Shown: one piece after another, positions 1 to 11,856 of the stretch | Numbering within the stretch: position 1 is the first letter of the stretch | How the letters are laid out: each line of letters opens with the position of its first letter | From: Panorpa germanica | Taxonomy: Eukaryota > Arthropoda > Insecta > Mecoptera > Panorpidae | Assembly: GCA_963678705.1 (NCBI GenBank) | Contig: OY783209.1 | Coordinates: 10,292,001 to 10,356,000, forward strand | DNA: 64,000 nucleotides | Direction of reading: 5' to 3' | The notes under the pieces: model-generated | Told to the model about the DNA's origin: nothing | Databases searched by the model: none | The model's input: the letters and a program-made list of their open reading frames with translations, nothing else | Position numbers and translations under genes: made by a program

Positions 1-169
1 AACATACTACTACAGTAAATATTAAGAAAACATTTTCTGGCATTTTGAAACTTGTCATATATTTATTATTTTAAAAGTTTATTTGCTTGTTTCAATGCAT
101 GACTTTCTTGTACTGTAATATTTGCACGTAAGTAATGTTGCCGCTTTGTCAGGCGCAATGATGTCTAAG

Positions 170-740
170 TTTTATTAAATTCATGGACATTTTTCAAAAA
201 TTTTTTTTTGATTCTGTGAAATATTTTGATGCAGTTATGTTCGTTATGCTCTAAAATAAATAACTACTTTATTACATTTTAAATATCTAGGCGATTTTGG
301 CTTTTACGCGAACTATTTTAAATTCATGGACTTTTTTTTTCTTAAATTTTTTTTTTGGATTTTTTGAAATTTTTTGATGCAGTTATGTTCACTAAGCCTT
401 CAAGTAAATAACTGCTTCATTACATTTTAAATATCCTCGCGATTCTGACATTTATGCGACCTCTTTTAAATTCATGGACTTTTTTTCTAAATTTTTTTTT
501 CTTATTTATTGAAATTTTTTGATGCAGTTATGTTCGCTAGGCTTTAAATTAAGGAACTGCTTCATTACATTTTAAATATCTTCGCGATTCTGAAATTTAT
601 GCGACCTTTTTTAAATGCATGGACATTTTTTTCTAAAATTTTTTTTTGGAATTCCTAATTTTTTTTGATGCAGTTGTGTTCACTAAGCTTTAAATTAAAG
701 AACTGCACCATTAGATTTTAAATATCTACGCAGAAACTAA
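170..740 (+). repeat. tandem repeat array, ~146-bp units, inverted to the array at 6540-7640
   Basis: The GATGCAGTT(A/G)TGTTC core recurs at about 229, 376, 521 and 667, a spacing of ~146 bp. Units include a T-rich tract and ATTCATGGAC. The same unit occurs on the other strand at 6540-7640. The window start may cut the array. Confidence 0.9.
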
Positions 741-1440
741 AAAAATTGCATTGCTCTTAAAATCATAAAAGTGAACCTTTTCATCATTTTTAACAAGATT
801 ATAGCCTTCTTTCGTTGCATACTCCGATAAAGAGATTTAATATATTGATATATCATAAACTAAAATACTTATTTAAAAATGAATTATAAAAATGAAATCA
901 GCATTTAAAATTAAGTTAAAATCCTTTATAAAATGACATATATTTTTCTTAAATTTTTATGAAAAGTAAGAAGGTTATACTCTTCTTCATCAATATATTA
1001 AATTTCTTTATCGGAGTATGCAACGAAAGAAGGCTATAATCTTGTTAAAAATGATGAAAAGGTTCACTTTTATGATTTTAAGAGCAATGCAATTTTTTGA
1101 GTTCCTGCGTAGATATTTAAAATCTAATGAAGCAGTTCTTTAATTTAAAACATTACAAACATAATTGCATAAAAGAAATCAAGAAAATGTATTTTTTTCT
1201 TTTTGAAGAAAATGTCCAGTAACAAGGTTATATATACTCTTCTTATTTTTAATAAAAAATTTAAGAAAAATATATGTCATTTTATAACGGATTTTAACTT
1301 AATTTTGAATGCTGATTTCATGTTTATAATTCATTTTTAAATAAGTAATTTAGTTTATGATATATCAATATATTAAATCTCTTTATCGTAGTATGTAATG
1401 AAAGAAGACTATAATCTTGTTAAAAATGATGAAAAGGTTC
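740..1440. repeat. palindromic centre of the fold-back-like repeat
   Basis: 740-850 is the inverted copy of about 1005-1110 (the TTGCATTGCTCTTAAAATCA / AACAAGATTATAGCCTTCTT region). A second, diverged copy runs over 1230-1440 and continues at 6533 after the LTR element. A partial array unit lies between them at about 1130-1195. Confidence 0.8.
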
Positions 1441-2022
1441 TGTTAAGAAGTAGTATCTGGCCTAGAAGGACCAAATGTTACTAAGCAGATCGTGCGTATT
1501 TTCAGCACTACGCTTGGTTGACAATTCTTGAGGGGCAAGCACAGGAAATTAAAGATCTTCACTTAAATTTTATATAACGATTCACTTGTTTATTGGATCT
1601 AATTTAAATCACAAGTTTTGAATAACAATAAATAATAATTAACACTTAAACTATAACTAATAATAAATATAACTAAATATAGATAATGACAAAGTAACAT
1701 GTAGTAAGAGACGTAATAGTAAAAAGACGAGTAGCTAGTAAAGCAACTAATAAATAGTAAAGAGCCGAGCGTAAATAGCGACTAATAAAATGTAAAGAGC
1801 GAGCACTGATAACAGTGCAGTCACTTATATAGGCCAGCAAAAGAAGAAGGGATTGTGACCAGCTGTGATCTGGTTGATAAAAGAGATCTCTGGTGGCGCA
1901 AATATAAATGAATTTGTCACAAAACAATAAATAATTTGAAATTTGACAAATACGTTAGAAAAAATAAATTTGGCAACATTTTGCTGCTTAAAGGAGCAAA
2001 ATGTGTGTTCTAAAATTAACCA
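1441..2022 (-). repeat. LTR (3' LTR of the minus-strand element)
   Basis: It is a 582-bp direct copy of 5951-6532 with no mismatch noticed. The internal sequence abutting it is GCCGGGAGCA on the minus strand, a short purine-rich stretch in the polypurine-tract position. The 84-codon open frame found in each LTR resembles nothing known and is probably chance. Confidence 0.92.
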
Positions 2023-2277
2023 TGCTCCCGGCGGTGACGAAATTTATTTATATAAACGAATTGAGGCAACATGTATTGAATAAAGAATTCATTAAAATAA
2101 AATTACAAGTAAACATTTTACATACAAAACTTATAACTATATAATAAATTCTAATAGAGTGAGCTTCTCCACTTCCACTTATGTGAGTGGAAGATCTGGT
2201 GTTCTGTCTCCAAGTCTTCATATTATCAGTAATGTTGAAGTTGCATGGTGATGACAAACTTGCTGATGAAGTAACTG

Positions 2278-3591
2278 CTAGATCCATATTTCCGTAGACT
2301 GTAGTAAGCGAAGTGACTGCTTTTTGGTAAAAGGTCTCGAAAAGAAGGGATGTAGAGTGTATAGGGGTGAGGATATACGAGGGTGTAGAGAGGGAACAAT
2401 GTACATTGCAGAGGTCAACTTAAGAAACATCTTCACAAGTAAATACAAAGAATTACAAGGAATTTTTAGCTGATGGCTTTTAGTGACTCGAACGTAAGAT
2501 TCCCAAGTTGCTAAGAAAGCGGGATGTTTTGAAGCAGACGGCTTTGAAAACATAAAGTAAAACGACAGAATGAAAGAGACGAGTATTGACCTTGACTTCC
2601 TAATGACTTTGATGAGAGATTGTATCACGATGCTAGGCGTTTCCATAGAATAAATAATTTTCTCTTTCGTCTCCGAAAAAACAATTTTATTTAAGTAAAA
2701 ATTTCCTTGATACGTCACTTCTTTCATGAATGGCAAAGTAAAGGGTATGTCCAAACGGCACTCATGTATGGGTGAATACATTTTTCGTTCATTTGTCTTA
2801 TCCGTATTTGTGTAATTGGATGTGGAAATCAATGCAGAATCTAAAACGTTTTGTTTGGATTTGTGATCATTTATGTCATGCTTTACAGAAGTATGATGTG
2901 GGTCTAAATTATTACTGTCTGTTTCCTTAGGTAGGATTACAGATGGTAGTAATTCCGAATCAGATACAGCTTGAGCATTGCAAGTGTTTATACTTTGTGT
3001 GGTTGACTTAGGTTTATCAAATTCTGATAGCAGTGAGGTCCATAAAGATGAGTAACATTCCAAACCGTGATTTGCATTCGTAAGTGTAGTCTGAGCTATG
3101 TCTGTTAGATAGATCTCTAACAAACGTAGTTTATCAAGTTCATCAAATATATCTTGACAGTGCACAAGATTTTCAAACTGAGTTTTAAATAAAGGCCATG
3201 ATTGCATGTCTCCATTAAAATCTGGTATAATGAAATTTGATAAATCAATATCAGACGTTTGTGGTGTGTATGTCAAATCAAATGTCGAATTAGGTGATGA
3301 AAGTACGATATCAATAATCGACATAGTTGTTAAATATTTCAGTCTAAATGCTTTGATCTCTTTGCAAATTTGCGAAATACGTTGTGGATCATTGCATAAT
3401 AGAGTTTTCATGTGGTTACAGGTCTCAATAAAAGACTCAAGTAGAGGGTCAGAATGCCTCTTGCATACTATGAGTTCTGATATGCTGAGAGATGTAAGAT
3501 TGTTAGCGATAATCCTATGAACACTTTTGTAATAAATGTGTAGGTTGGCTTTGTGGGAGTGAGCCTGAGCATTTAATCGCTTTAAATCCAT
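2278..3591 (-). CDS. gag-like protein of the LTR element, 437 aa
   Basis: The start is Met at 3591-3589 and the stop is at 2278. Residues about 10-110 are a helical, charged region. Residues about 119-195 (LSNFIIPDFNGDMQSWPLFK onward, with W, F and L spacing) resemble the Gag domain of BEL/Pao elements (DUF1759 type). No CCHC zinc knuckle is seen. From about residue 264 the sequence has no Gag character and may be degenerate or fused remnant sequence up to the 3' LTR. It lies between a 2.36-kb leader and the 3' LTR, with no pol frame following. From family knowledge, Gag would form the particle that packages element RNA. Function in this copy is uncertain. Confidence 0.72.
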   Translation of the reverse strand: MDLKRLNAQAHSHKANLHIYYKSVHRIIANNLTSLSISELIVCKRHSDPLLESFIETCNHMKTLLCNDPQRISQICKEIKAFRLKYLTTMSIIDIVLSSPNSTFDLTYTPQTSDIDLSNFIIPDFNGDMQSWPLFKTQFENLVHCQDIFDELDKLRLLEIYLTDIAQTTLTNANHGLECYSSLWTSLLSEFDKPKSTTQSINTCNAQAVSDSELLPSVILPKETDSNNLDPHHTSVKHDINDHKSKQNVLDSALISTSNYTNTDKTNERKMYSPIHECRLDIPFTLPFMKEVTYQGNFYLNKIVFSETKEKIIYSMETPSIVIQSLIKVIRKSRSILVSFILSFYFMFSKPSASKHPAFLATWESYVRVTKSHQLKIPCNSLYLLVKMFLKLTSAMYIVPSLHPRISSPLYTLHPFFSRPFTKKQSLRLLQSTEIWI

Positions 3592-5950
3592 AATGTAGAT
3601 GGTGATCTAAATTAATTTTGTGATAAATATTAAAATAACAATTATTTTAACCGTTGCTTAGTGTACGTAATGGATATTGCAAGTACAATAATTTGGTATT
3701 ATGTATGTGATGCAAATATTTTAACGTAAGCATGGTGTTAGAATTTCAAATTTAGGAAACTATATTTCGGTGGAAATATTCAATCTATTGTTACTTGAAG
3801 TAAGCTAGGAACGCTTGATTTATTTTAACAATCGAGTTTCAATTGGAAACTAAACCTGTATGACGGGTAAACGATTGGTTAAAATATTAACTTTTTCAGT
3901 TAATTTTGATCATGATAACAAACGATTTGAGTAATATTTATAAATTATTTAATTGCGGTATTCAAAATAACATTTGTACAAACACAAAAGGTTAAGTTAT
4001 TTGAAAATGTAACAATTAAATATTATAAAAATGTTTCTAACTAATGAAAGTAAACTGAATGTTGAATAGTAGAACGAAGATAATCAATTGTTTAGAAAAC
4101 AAGTTCAATTGATTTGTTGATGAATTAATAAAGTAAAATCCAAAATATAAATTACCAAAATGTTATTACAATCTTTACAAAATCTATTTGCTGAGTACTT
4201 GAACAAATTATAATTAGTTTAACTGATAAAAATAAAATAATTTTGAAACAAATAAATCAAAATTGAATAATCGTTAAGATTAGCAGTATAAAAGAACTAT
4301 TATTTTCAAATTAGAACCAAGGTTACCGAGTGTTTACAATGATTTAGTTAATTTTGAAAAGAATTCTTATAGCTATTGTACAAATAATGATTTTGTAAAA
4401 TGTTTGTAGATGTGGGCTTTGTTTACATAAATTCTATTGGTGAATAGATTAGCGAAGTTACAATTATGAATAAATTAGGACAATTAAAATAACGTAATTA
4501 ATTTAATATTAAAAATCTAAAACTTAATAATTGTATATGCTATTTTATGTAATGCAAATGGTGCTCGTATTTATGCTCATAAGTAAATCATATGGAGATA
4601 TGACACTTGACAGTAGGTTGTCTTACTTACAGCTAAAATGTGTATGTGTAAAGTGAGTATGGATTACTGATTTTAATTCACGTGATGAATGTCTTGACAT
4701 AAAATAAATGGTATTTTTATGCTTGTAGCTAGACGTGTTCTAACTATTGTGGGTGATAACGTAATTATCGTAGCTTGAATGCTCTTTGTAGCAAATACCG
4801 ATGTGTATTTGTACATTTGTATGCGACAAATAATGTGTATATTTGAACAATTATTACAATCTATTGGAGATGCAATAATTTATGTGTGGATGTTCGCGCA
4901 TAGATTACAATCTACATGTGCAGATATAATACTTAAGCGGGTGAATTACTGGTACTATGAATATTTTACAGCGGTAAAAGATATTTAAGTTACAGTAATA
5001 TAATGTGATGTGGATTGATGACGTAATCATCGGAGCTGGTCGTATGAATATTTTACTTACAGGGGTGACTGGTTCGTAGAAATATTTAACTTCAGCGGTG
5101 AAAAACTGATCGCATTAAAAATGACGTACAGTGTTAAGGTAGTATGCATCCAAAAATAGTAAAATCTAAACGATCTGTCGCCGGTGGACATAAGATGCAG
5201 TATTAGAAGATCTATATTTTGAGAAATGCTTACTTGTGGATTGTGAATGATTTAGAATTAGACGCAAAGAGGCCATTAATCATTCTAAGGAGTGCCATTC
5301 ACAAAATACGAATACAATCACAGATTGTATCGGGCTACAATACAAAGTTACAAAAAATAGTCAAAATCAATAGTCTATGTGAAGAAATAATTAAGTGCGC
5401 GAGATTAAAGTGAATACTGTGAAAATGCTTCTTATTTGATGCAGATGCAACAATAATAGGAAAGGATTTAGAAAAAAGGAAAGAACTATTTACCAAAGAA
5501 GTCAAATTGCAGCGTGGATGTGTTCAGGGGTGATCTGAATCTAGCGTCGTTGCTGATGAAGACTTAGTGTTGCTCCTTGAGTGATGAGGTGGACATCTGG
5601 GTGAAGATCTTCTGTGCAGGATTGACGAGAATTTCGTGGATCAGTTTCGGCAAGAACAGGTGCGATGCGGCTCTGATGAAGTGATCTTCAGACATCCGCT
5701 TTTTAGCTCGAAGGACCTGATGTAGATGCTTGTCCTGAAGATATCGTGTTGGATGATGCGCTGGTCTTCGATCAATTGTAAGATGATTTAAAATCCAGCA
5801 TCCGACTCGATCAGGACTAAATGTAGATGGATGTTCTGCTGAAACCTTATCTACTGATGCGCTGGTTTAGGATTAATTTTCAACTCCAAAATCCGGTATC
5901 CGGCTCGAACGGATCAAATGTTAAGAAGAATCAGGCTTCGAAGGACTAAA
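3592..5950 (-). other. long non-coding leader of the LTR element with repeated primer-site-like modules
   Basis: There are 2.36 kb between the 5' LTR and the gag ATG. Nothing coding is convincing; the short plus-strand frames at 4779-4988 and 5219-5413 have no family resemblance. The LTR-proximal part (about 5690-5950) carries repeated modules that on the minus strand read like ACATTTRGTCCTTCGARCC, the position and look of a tRNA primer-binding site. Confidence 0.6.
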
Positions 5951-6532
5951 TGTTAAGAAGTAGTATCTGGCCTAGAAGGACCAAATGTTACTAAGCAGAT
6001 CGTGCGTATTTTCAGCACTACGCTTGGTTGACAATTCTTGAGGGGCAAGCACAGGAAATTAAAGATCTTCACTTAAATTTTATATAACGATTCACTTGTT
6101 TATTGGATCTAATTTAAATCACAAGTTTTGAATAACAATAAATAATAATTAACACTTAAACTATAACTAATAATAAATATAACTAAATATAGATAATGAC
6201 AAAGTAACATGTAGTAAGAGACGTAATAGTAAAAAGACGAGTAGCTAGTAAAGCAACTAATAAATAGTAAAGAGCCGAGCGTAAATAGCGACTAATAAAA
6301 TGTAAAGAGCGAGCACTGATAACAGTGCAGTCACTTATATAGGCCAGCAAAAGAAGAAGGGATTGTGACCAGCTGTGATCTGGTTGATAAAAGAGATCTC
6401 TGGTGGCGCAAATATAAATGAATTTGTCACAAAACAATAAATAATTTGAAATTTGACAAATACGTTAGAAAAAATAAATTTGGCAACATTTTGCTGCTTA
6501 AAGGAGCAAAATGTGTGTTCTAAAATTAACCA
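5951..6532 (-). repeat. LTR (5' LTR of the minus-strand element)
   Basis: It is a 582-bp copy of 1441-2022. On the minus strand its end contains a TTTGGTCCTTC module, which is repeated in changed form just inside the element. It should hold the promoter, but no clear TATA or initiator could be chosen. Confidence 0.92.
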
Positions 6533-7640
6533 GGTTCACTTTTATGATTTTAAGAGCAATGCAATTTTTTAAGTTCCTGCGTAGATATTTGAAATCTAAT
6601 GATGCAGTTCTTTAATTTAAAGCCTAGCGAACATAACTGCATCAAAAAATTTCAAGAAATCAAAAAAAAAATTTTAGAAAAAAAAGTCCATGAATTTAAA
6701 AAAGGTCGCATAGAAGTCAGAATCGCGAAGATATTTAAAATGTAATGATAAAGTTCTTTAAGTTAAAGCCTAACGAACATAACTGCATCAAAAAATTTCC
6801 AGAAATCCAAAAAAAAATTTTAGAAAAAAAGTCCATGAATTTAAAAAAGGTCGCTTAAAATCCAGAATCGCGAAGACATTTAAAATGTAATGAAGCAGTT
6901 CTTTAATTTAAAGCCTAGCAAACATAACTGCATCAAAAAATTTCAAGAAATCCAAAAAAAAATTTTAGAAAAAAAGTCCATGAATTTAAAAAAGGTCGCA
7001 TAAAAGTCAGAATCGCGAAGATATTTAAAATGTAATGATGCAGTTCTTTAATTTAAAGCCTAACGAACATAACTGCATCAAAAAATTTCAAGAAATCCAA
7101 AAAAAAAATTTAGAAAAAAATGTCCATGAATTTAAAAAAGGTCGCATAGAAGTCAGAATCGCGAAGATATTTAAAATGTAATGATAAAGTTCTTTAAGTT
7201 AAAGCCTAACGAACATAACTGCATCAAAAAATTTCCAGAAATCCAAAAAAAAATTTTAGAAAAAAAGTCCATGAATTTAAAAAAGGTCGCTTAAAATCCA
7301 GAATCGCGAAGACATTTAAAATGTAATGAAGCAGTTCTTTAATTTAAAGCCTAGCAAACATAACTGCATCAAAAAATTTCAAGAAATCCAAAAAAAAATT
7401 TTAGAAAAAAAGTCCATGAATTTAAAAAAGGTCGCATAAAAGTCAGAATCGCGAAGATATTTAAAATGTAATGATGCAGTTCTTTAATTAAAAGCCTAAT
7501 GAACATAACTGCATCAAAAAAATTAAAGAAGTCCAAAAAAAATTTTTAGAAAAAAAAGTCCATGAATTTGAAAAAGGTCGCATAAAAGTCAAAATCGCGT
7601 AGGTATTTAAAATGTTATAAAGTAGTTTTTTATTTTAGAG
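6533..7640 (-). repeat. tandem repeat array, ~145-bp units with a three-unit higher-order repeat
   Basis: Cores (GCATCAAAAAATTTC) start near 6641, 6787, 6932, 7077, 7223, 7368 and 7513. Variant bases repeat every third unit (for example AATGATAAAGTTC at about 6746 and 7182, and GGTCGCTTAAAATCC in the third pair). So a ~436-bp block has been duplicated. Degenerate units continue to about 7960. Confidence 0.92.
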
Positions 7641-10600
7641 CATAATTGCTTAAAATCTTTTCAAATAATCTAAAAAAAATTCCTTTCACAAAATTGGCCG
7701 TGACTTTAAAAGAGGTCGCATAAAAGACAGGCACGCTTAGATATTTAAAATGTAATCAAGGACTTTTTTATATTTGAGCATATCAAAATAAGAAGTAAGT
7801 CTTTGTTTTTAAAGAAAGCTTATGAATTGAGAAAAGATTGCAAGAAAGCGTAGATATTGTAAATTTAATAAAACAGTTTATCATTTTAAAGTGTAGCGGA
7901 TATCGTTCAATTAAAAAAAATTGAAATAATAATTATTTAAAAAAAAGAACATAACTCTCACTCGTTGTTTTGCAACGGGCTGAACAGCTAGTGTCCTTTA
8001 ATTTCAACGAATGATTGCAAAAATACATTTCAATAGTAATTTTGTTATTTTGCTAAAATTGAGTGTTATTATAGTTGTATATATTTTAGGCGTCGGATTT
8101 ATTTTTGAACGCTATTTCTGTAGAGGTAAGGATTTGTTTAATAGATGGCGCTCTTTGTAATTTAAAAAGAAAATGCAACTATAATAACTTACGATAAATT
8201 TGTTATAATATTCTCAGTTAGTTACTTGTATATAGAAAAAAATAATGATAATCAAACAAAAAAATAATTTTCAGAGAATTACAATTTTATTGGATATAAT
8301 ATTTATTTATTTATTCAATATAGTTATAATTTTTTAACACTAAATCCTTTCAATTAGAACATTATTATATTAATTATTTATTATTAATAATAATATTATG
8401 TACAAACATTTATACAATTTGATATCTTAAGATACCTGTGGTGCATTTTTTGTATCAATAACTCAAATATATTTACAATTCATAGAAAAATATTTATAAA
8501 AAAATTAATTTATTTCAATAAAATTACTTCTTATTATAAAATATTCGAAATTAAATTACACATGATAGTTTTTTATATTTTTAAATTATTTATACTAAGA
8601 TCACGTGCATAATTAAACATTTGAATTTATTTTTATTATTAAAAGCAACTATATATTTTAATTGGGAAGTTGTTTCTATCTTTTTCGAATTATTCAAAAT
8701 ATCTCGTATTAAGCTAAGCGTTTTAAGCAACTGGGTTTTTCAGTTTTTATTGAATAATTCAAAAGAAACGCATTTATCATGAACCAGTCAATTGTTTGTA
8801 TTTGTACGCGATTGGAAAGTCAGCCTTCTAATTGTTACTTTCATCGGAAAATTCATCAAATACTCCTTCAGCCATACAGCCACGCTACCCGTCTAACAAC
8901 GTTCAAGAAAAGCCAAACGAAATTTAAGTTTTACAACAATGCTTCATGTTAATAAAGTTCACTGCATTTGCAAATTTTACAAAATAGTTTTTTTAAGTTA
9001 AAATAAAGTTCTAACTATTTTATATAGCTGCCATGAATCACTACAACATTTCGCTGAATCTGCACGAAGTATAAACACTGACACTGACACTGACGGCAAC
9101 TTATAGCAGCGATTTTGTTCATTTTTTAACAGAAATGTCAGAGTTTATACCATCGCCCTTCAAATATAATGCTAACAAAACATAATTCTAATAACCCAGT
9201 AGGAGTTACTTTTAGCAGTGATTTTTACGTAACATTAGGTACAGCTTACTCAGCTATGTAATGCTTAACGTAACATTAGGTAAACATTACGTAGCTGTGT
9301 CTGGTTGGAATATTCCAAATAATAAATTTAAAAAAAACTAATCAAAAGAAACAGATCTTATTTTGTTTAGCACTGGGTTATGGTATCAATTTAATAACTA
9401 ATAAATACTGAAAATTATGAAAATTTATACAATTGATGAAAATATATAACCTAAAAAAACAATTTACATGTTTAGTAATAGTAAATGTTACTAATAATTA
9501 AAATTAGTCACCGGTATAACTATACAATTAACAATTTTCAAAAATAAATTAATAATTAAACAACATAATTCAATTATTTATATTTCATTTACAATCAATC
9601 CAATATTAATAATACTGAAATATTATAATGTTTTAAATATTTCAACTATGTCGAACAACTTCTTAAGACCTTTTTAAGCACTATGACATCCTAAAAAAAT
9701 CCTTTTAAAGAATTAAATAATAATGCAACTTTAAGTAAAATTAGTCCTTAGATTAAAGATCTTTTAAGAAAAACTTTAGATTAGATGACTAGGTTCTGTG
9801 TTTAGCGGGATATTGTACTACCAGAATACAATATCAAAGAAGAAATAAAAATGATTGTAAATAATATATAAATAATTAAACCTTACAATTAAATTTACAA
9901 AATTTAAATATTATTTTGTTGATTCAGTTTACAAGACAAAACATATTTCACATAAGAGTCAGGCATCGGGTGTATCACGGACCCGCCCTGATCACCAACA
10001 TGAAATATAGAATTTAAATTAAACAGGTACACATTATATGTATATATATAAAACACAATAATTTATACACATTTTTCTTTTTTTTTCAAATAAATATTTT
10101 ACAGTATATGTATATAGTATTAATTTAGTTTACATTTAAATTTTCATAAAATTGACAGATATAAAAATTACAAATATTGTTAATTAATTTCTTTTAATTA
10201 TCAACTTTTACCATATATTTATATATATTTCATTATTTTTTTTTAAATATAAATTGTTTTTTTATTATTCATTATTCTAATTTATATACAAAATAGTCTC
10301 TTGATTTAATAATAAATAAATATGTATTTTTCCATGCTACTTTATTAATAAAAATATGGAATTATCATTTCTTTTAAATTATTTTCTTTTAAATTTGGTC
10401 CATTCTTAAGTGTATCAAGCATAAATGTAATGGTAATCAGAAAACTTTGTTGTTACATTTTAAAAATTATATTGAACTTTATTGATTTTCAATTAGTAAA
10501 AAAAATTGTGAGATTTCTTATTTCAAAGAAAATAGCATGGAGTAATACTCTTAAAAAGAAGCAATTGAGACATAATTTATTTATTCTAAAAATTTGCGAT

Positions 10601-11100
10601 GGTTTAAAAATTAAAAGCCATATAGAAAATATGTGGAACAAAATGATATTGTAGAATGGATATATACAATTATAAAATATTCACAAATTGTGGAACTTAT
10701 TCTTTTATATTCAATTTCTGGTTAAGAATAAATAAATAGTTTCCAACATTTATTAATTTAAATATAATTACAAGACTATGTTTAAATAAATTCTATAATT
10801 TCACTAATTTTAAACTTTGATTTTCGACATTTATTTATAACGTTATGTATTGCAAAGTGTAATTATCAATTTAATTTACGAACGTAACCAGAAATTCAAT
10901 GTAAGGCTTTTTACAAAATATTTACGTCTAAATCACGTTTTTACATGGCTACAATAATTAAACATGGCAAGCAGTCTATTAACTATTTGAGGTTAGTGAT
11001 ACTTTCTTGATAAGTTTCATAAATATTTTATTTAATGGGGAATTTTATCATACATTTTATTTAAGTGTTTCTTTTAATGGTCAAGTCGTATTATTTATTG
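7641..11100. other. AT-rich region without recognisable genes
   Basis: Decayed array units run to about 7960. After that the sequence is AT-rich with no codon structure on either strand. Short open frames (such as 10430-10654) are Lys/Ile/Asn-rich by composition only. GTAACATTAGGTA recurs at 9229 and 9269. The part nearest 11534 may be 3' UTR. Confidence 0.6.
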
Positions 11101-11534
11101 TCATATGCTTTCTATTACAGGGCGGACAATGTATTTATATATATTTCATTATTTAATAAATAAATCAAAATTTCTGTATTGAAATTGTTGGAGTAATTGG
11201 GCAAACATTTCTTGTTACTAATAACATTCTACTTTGCTGTAAATGGCGTATGTAGTACAAATTATGAAGACAAATGCAAAAACTAATGAAACAATTTGTA
11301 TGTACTCAACGTAGAGGTAAAGTGTTAATCACATGCACAATATGTAATTAGTATTGTATTGTGGCAATAGCTCATCAGTAAAATCTGTAGAATATGTTAA
11401 ATAAAAGTGTAAAAGATATATTTGGTATAATCAAAACAGTACAAAATTATTTACTGTTTGTTAACAACATTACTTAACGATGAAACGTTTAAATTATTTG
11501 ATAGAATATAGAAAAATAAAGCGTTAGGCTGCTG
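10745..11534 (-). other. probable 3' UTR and downstream flank of the sba-like gene
   Basis: There is no coding potential after the TGA. Possible minus-strand AATAAA signals (TTTATT on the plus strand) occur near 11090, 11054, 11028 and 10747. The sequence does not tell which one is used. Confidence 0.35.
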
Positions 11535-11856
11535 TCATCGTTGGCTCGATCGTAATCGCCCTACAACACTTTGAATTTCATCACTCTTACCTGGTTTTAT
11601 TGTTGTAATAATATTATTATTATTTCCGGTTGTTATTCCAGTAGCCTTTCCGGGATGTGGTGCTATTTTAATAGGTGTCTTCTGAATATTTGTTTTTATT
11701 ATATTATGTTGCTTGGTGATTTTCGATTTTGTAGTTTGGATTTTTGAATTCTGTTTCAATTGTGGATTTGGATTTGGATTTGGACTCGACTCGCGATCCA
11801 GTTCAGCCATTGCTTCTTGTATTGCACTTTCTAATTGGGAATTTAATTTTCTGCTT
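11535..11856 (-). CDS. sba: sba-like gene, last coding exon
   Basis: The acceptor is TTTTTTATAG. Its first base joins the AA left by the PWWP exon to make a Lys codon. The frame then reads SRKLNSQLESAIQEAMAELDRE, a likely charged helix, followed by an NPNPNP repeat and a Lys/Thr/Asn-rich tail. It ends at TGA (11537-11535). An alternative 3' end by further splicing cannot be excluded, but the in-phase helix makes this exon secure. Confidence 0.82.

Larger units (their letters stand above)
1441..6532 (-). mobile_element. non-autonomous BEL/Pao-like LTR retrotransposon, recent insertion
   Basis: Two 582-bp LTRs (1441-2022 and 5951-6532) flank 3.9 kb and are bounded by the 5-bp direct repeat GGTTC (1436-1440 and 6533-6537). 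The gag-like frame is on the minus strand, so 5951-6532 is the 5' LTR. On that strand the LTRs begin TG and end CA. I see no protease, reverse transcriptase, RNase H or integrase, so the element would need enzymes from a relative. By eye the LTRs show no difference, which points to a very young insertion. It interrupts a repeat whose intact copy can be read nearby at 1050-1100. Confidence 0.92.

Noticed and set aside
1673..1927. 84-codon frame present identically in both LTRs
   Set aside because: It is identical because the LTRs are identical. It has no protein family resemblance, and its position is in the LTR rather than the internal region.
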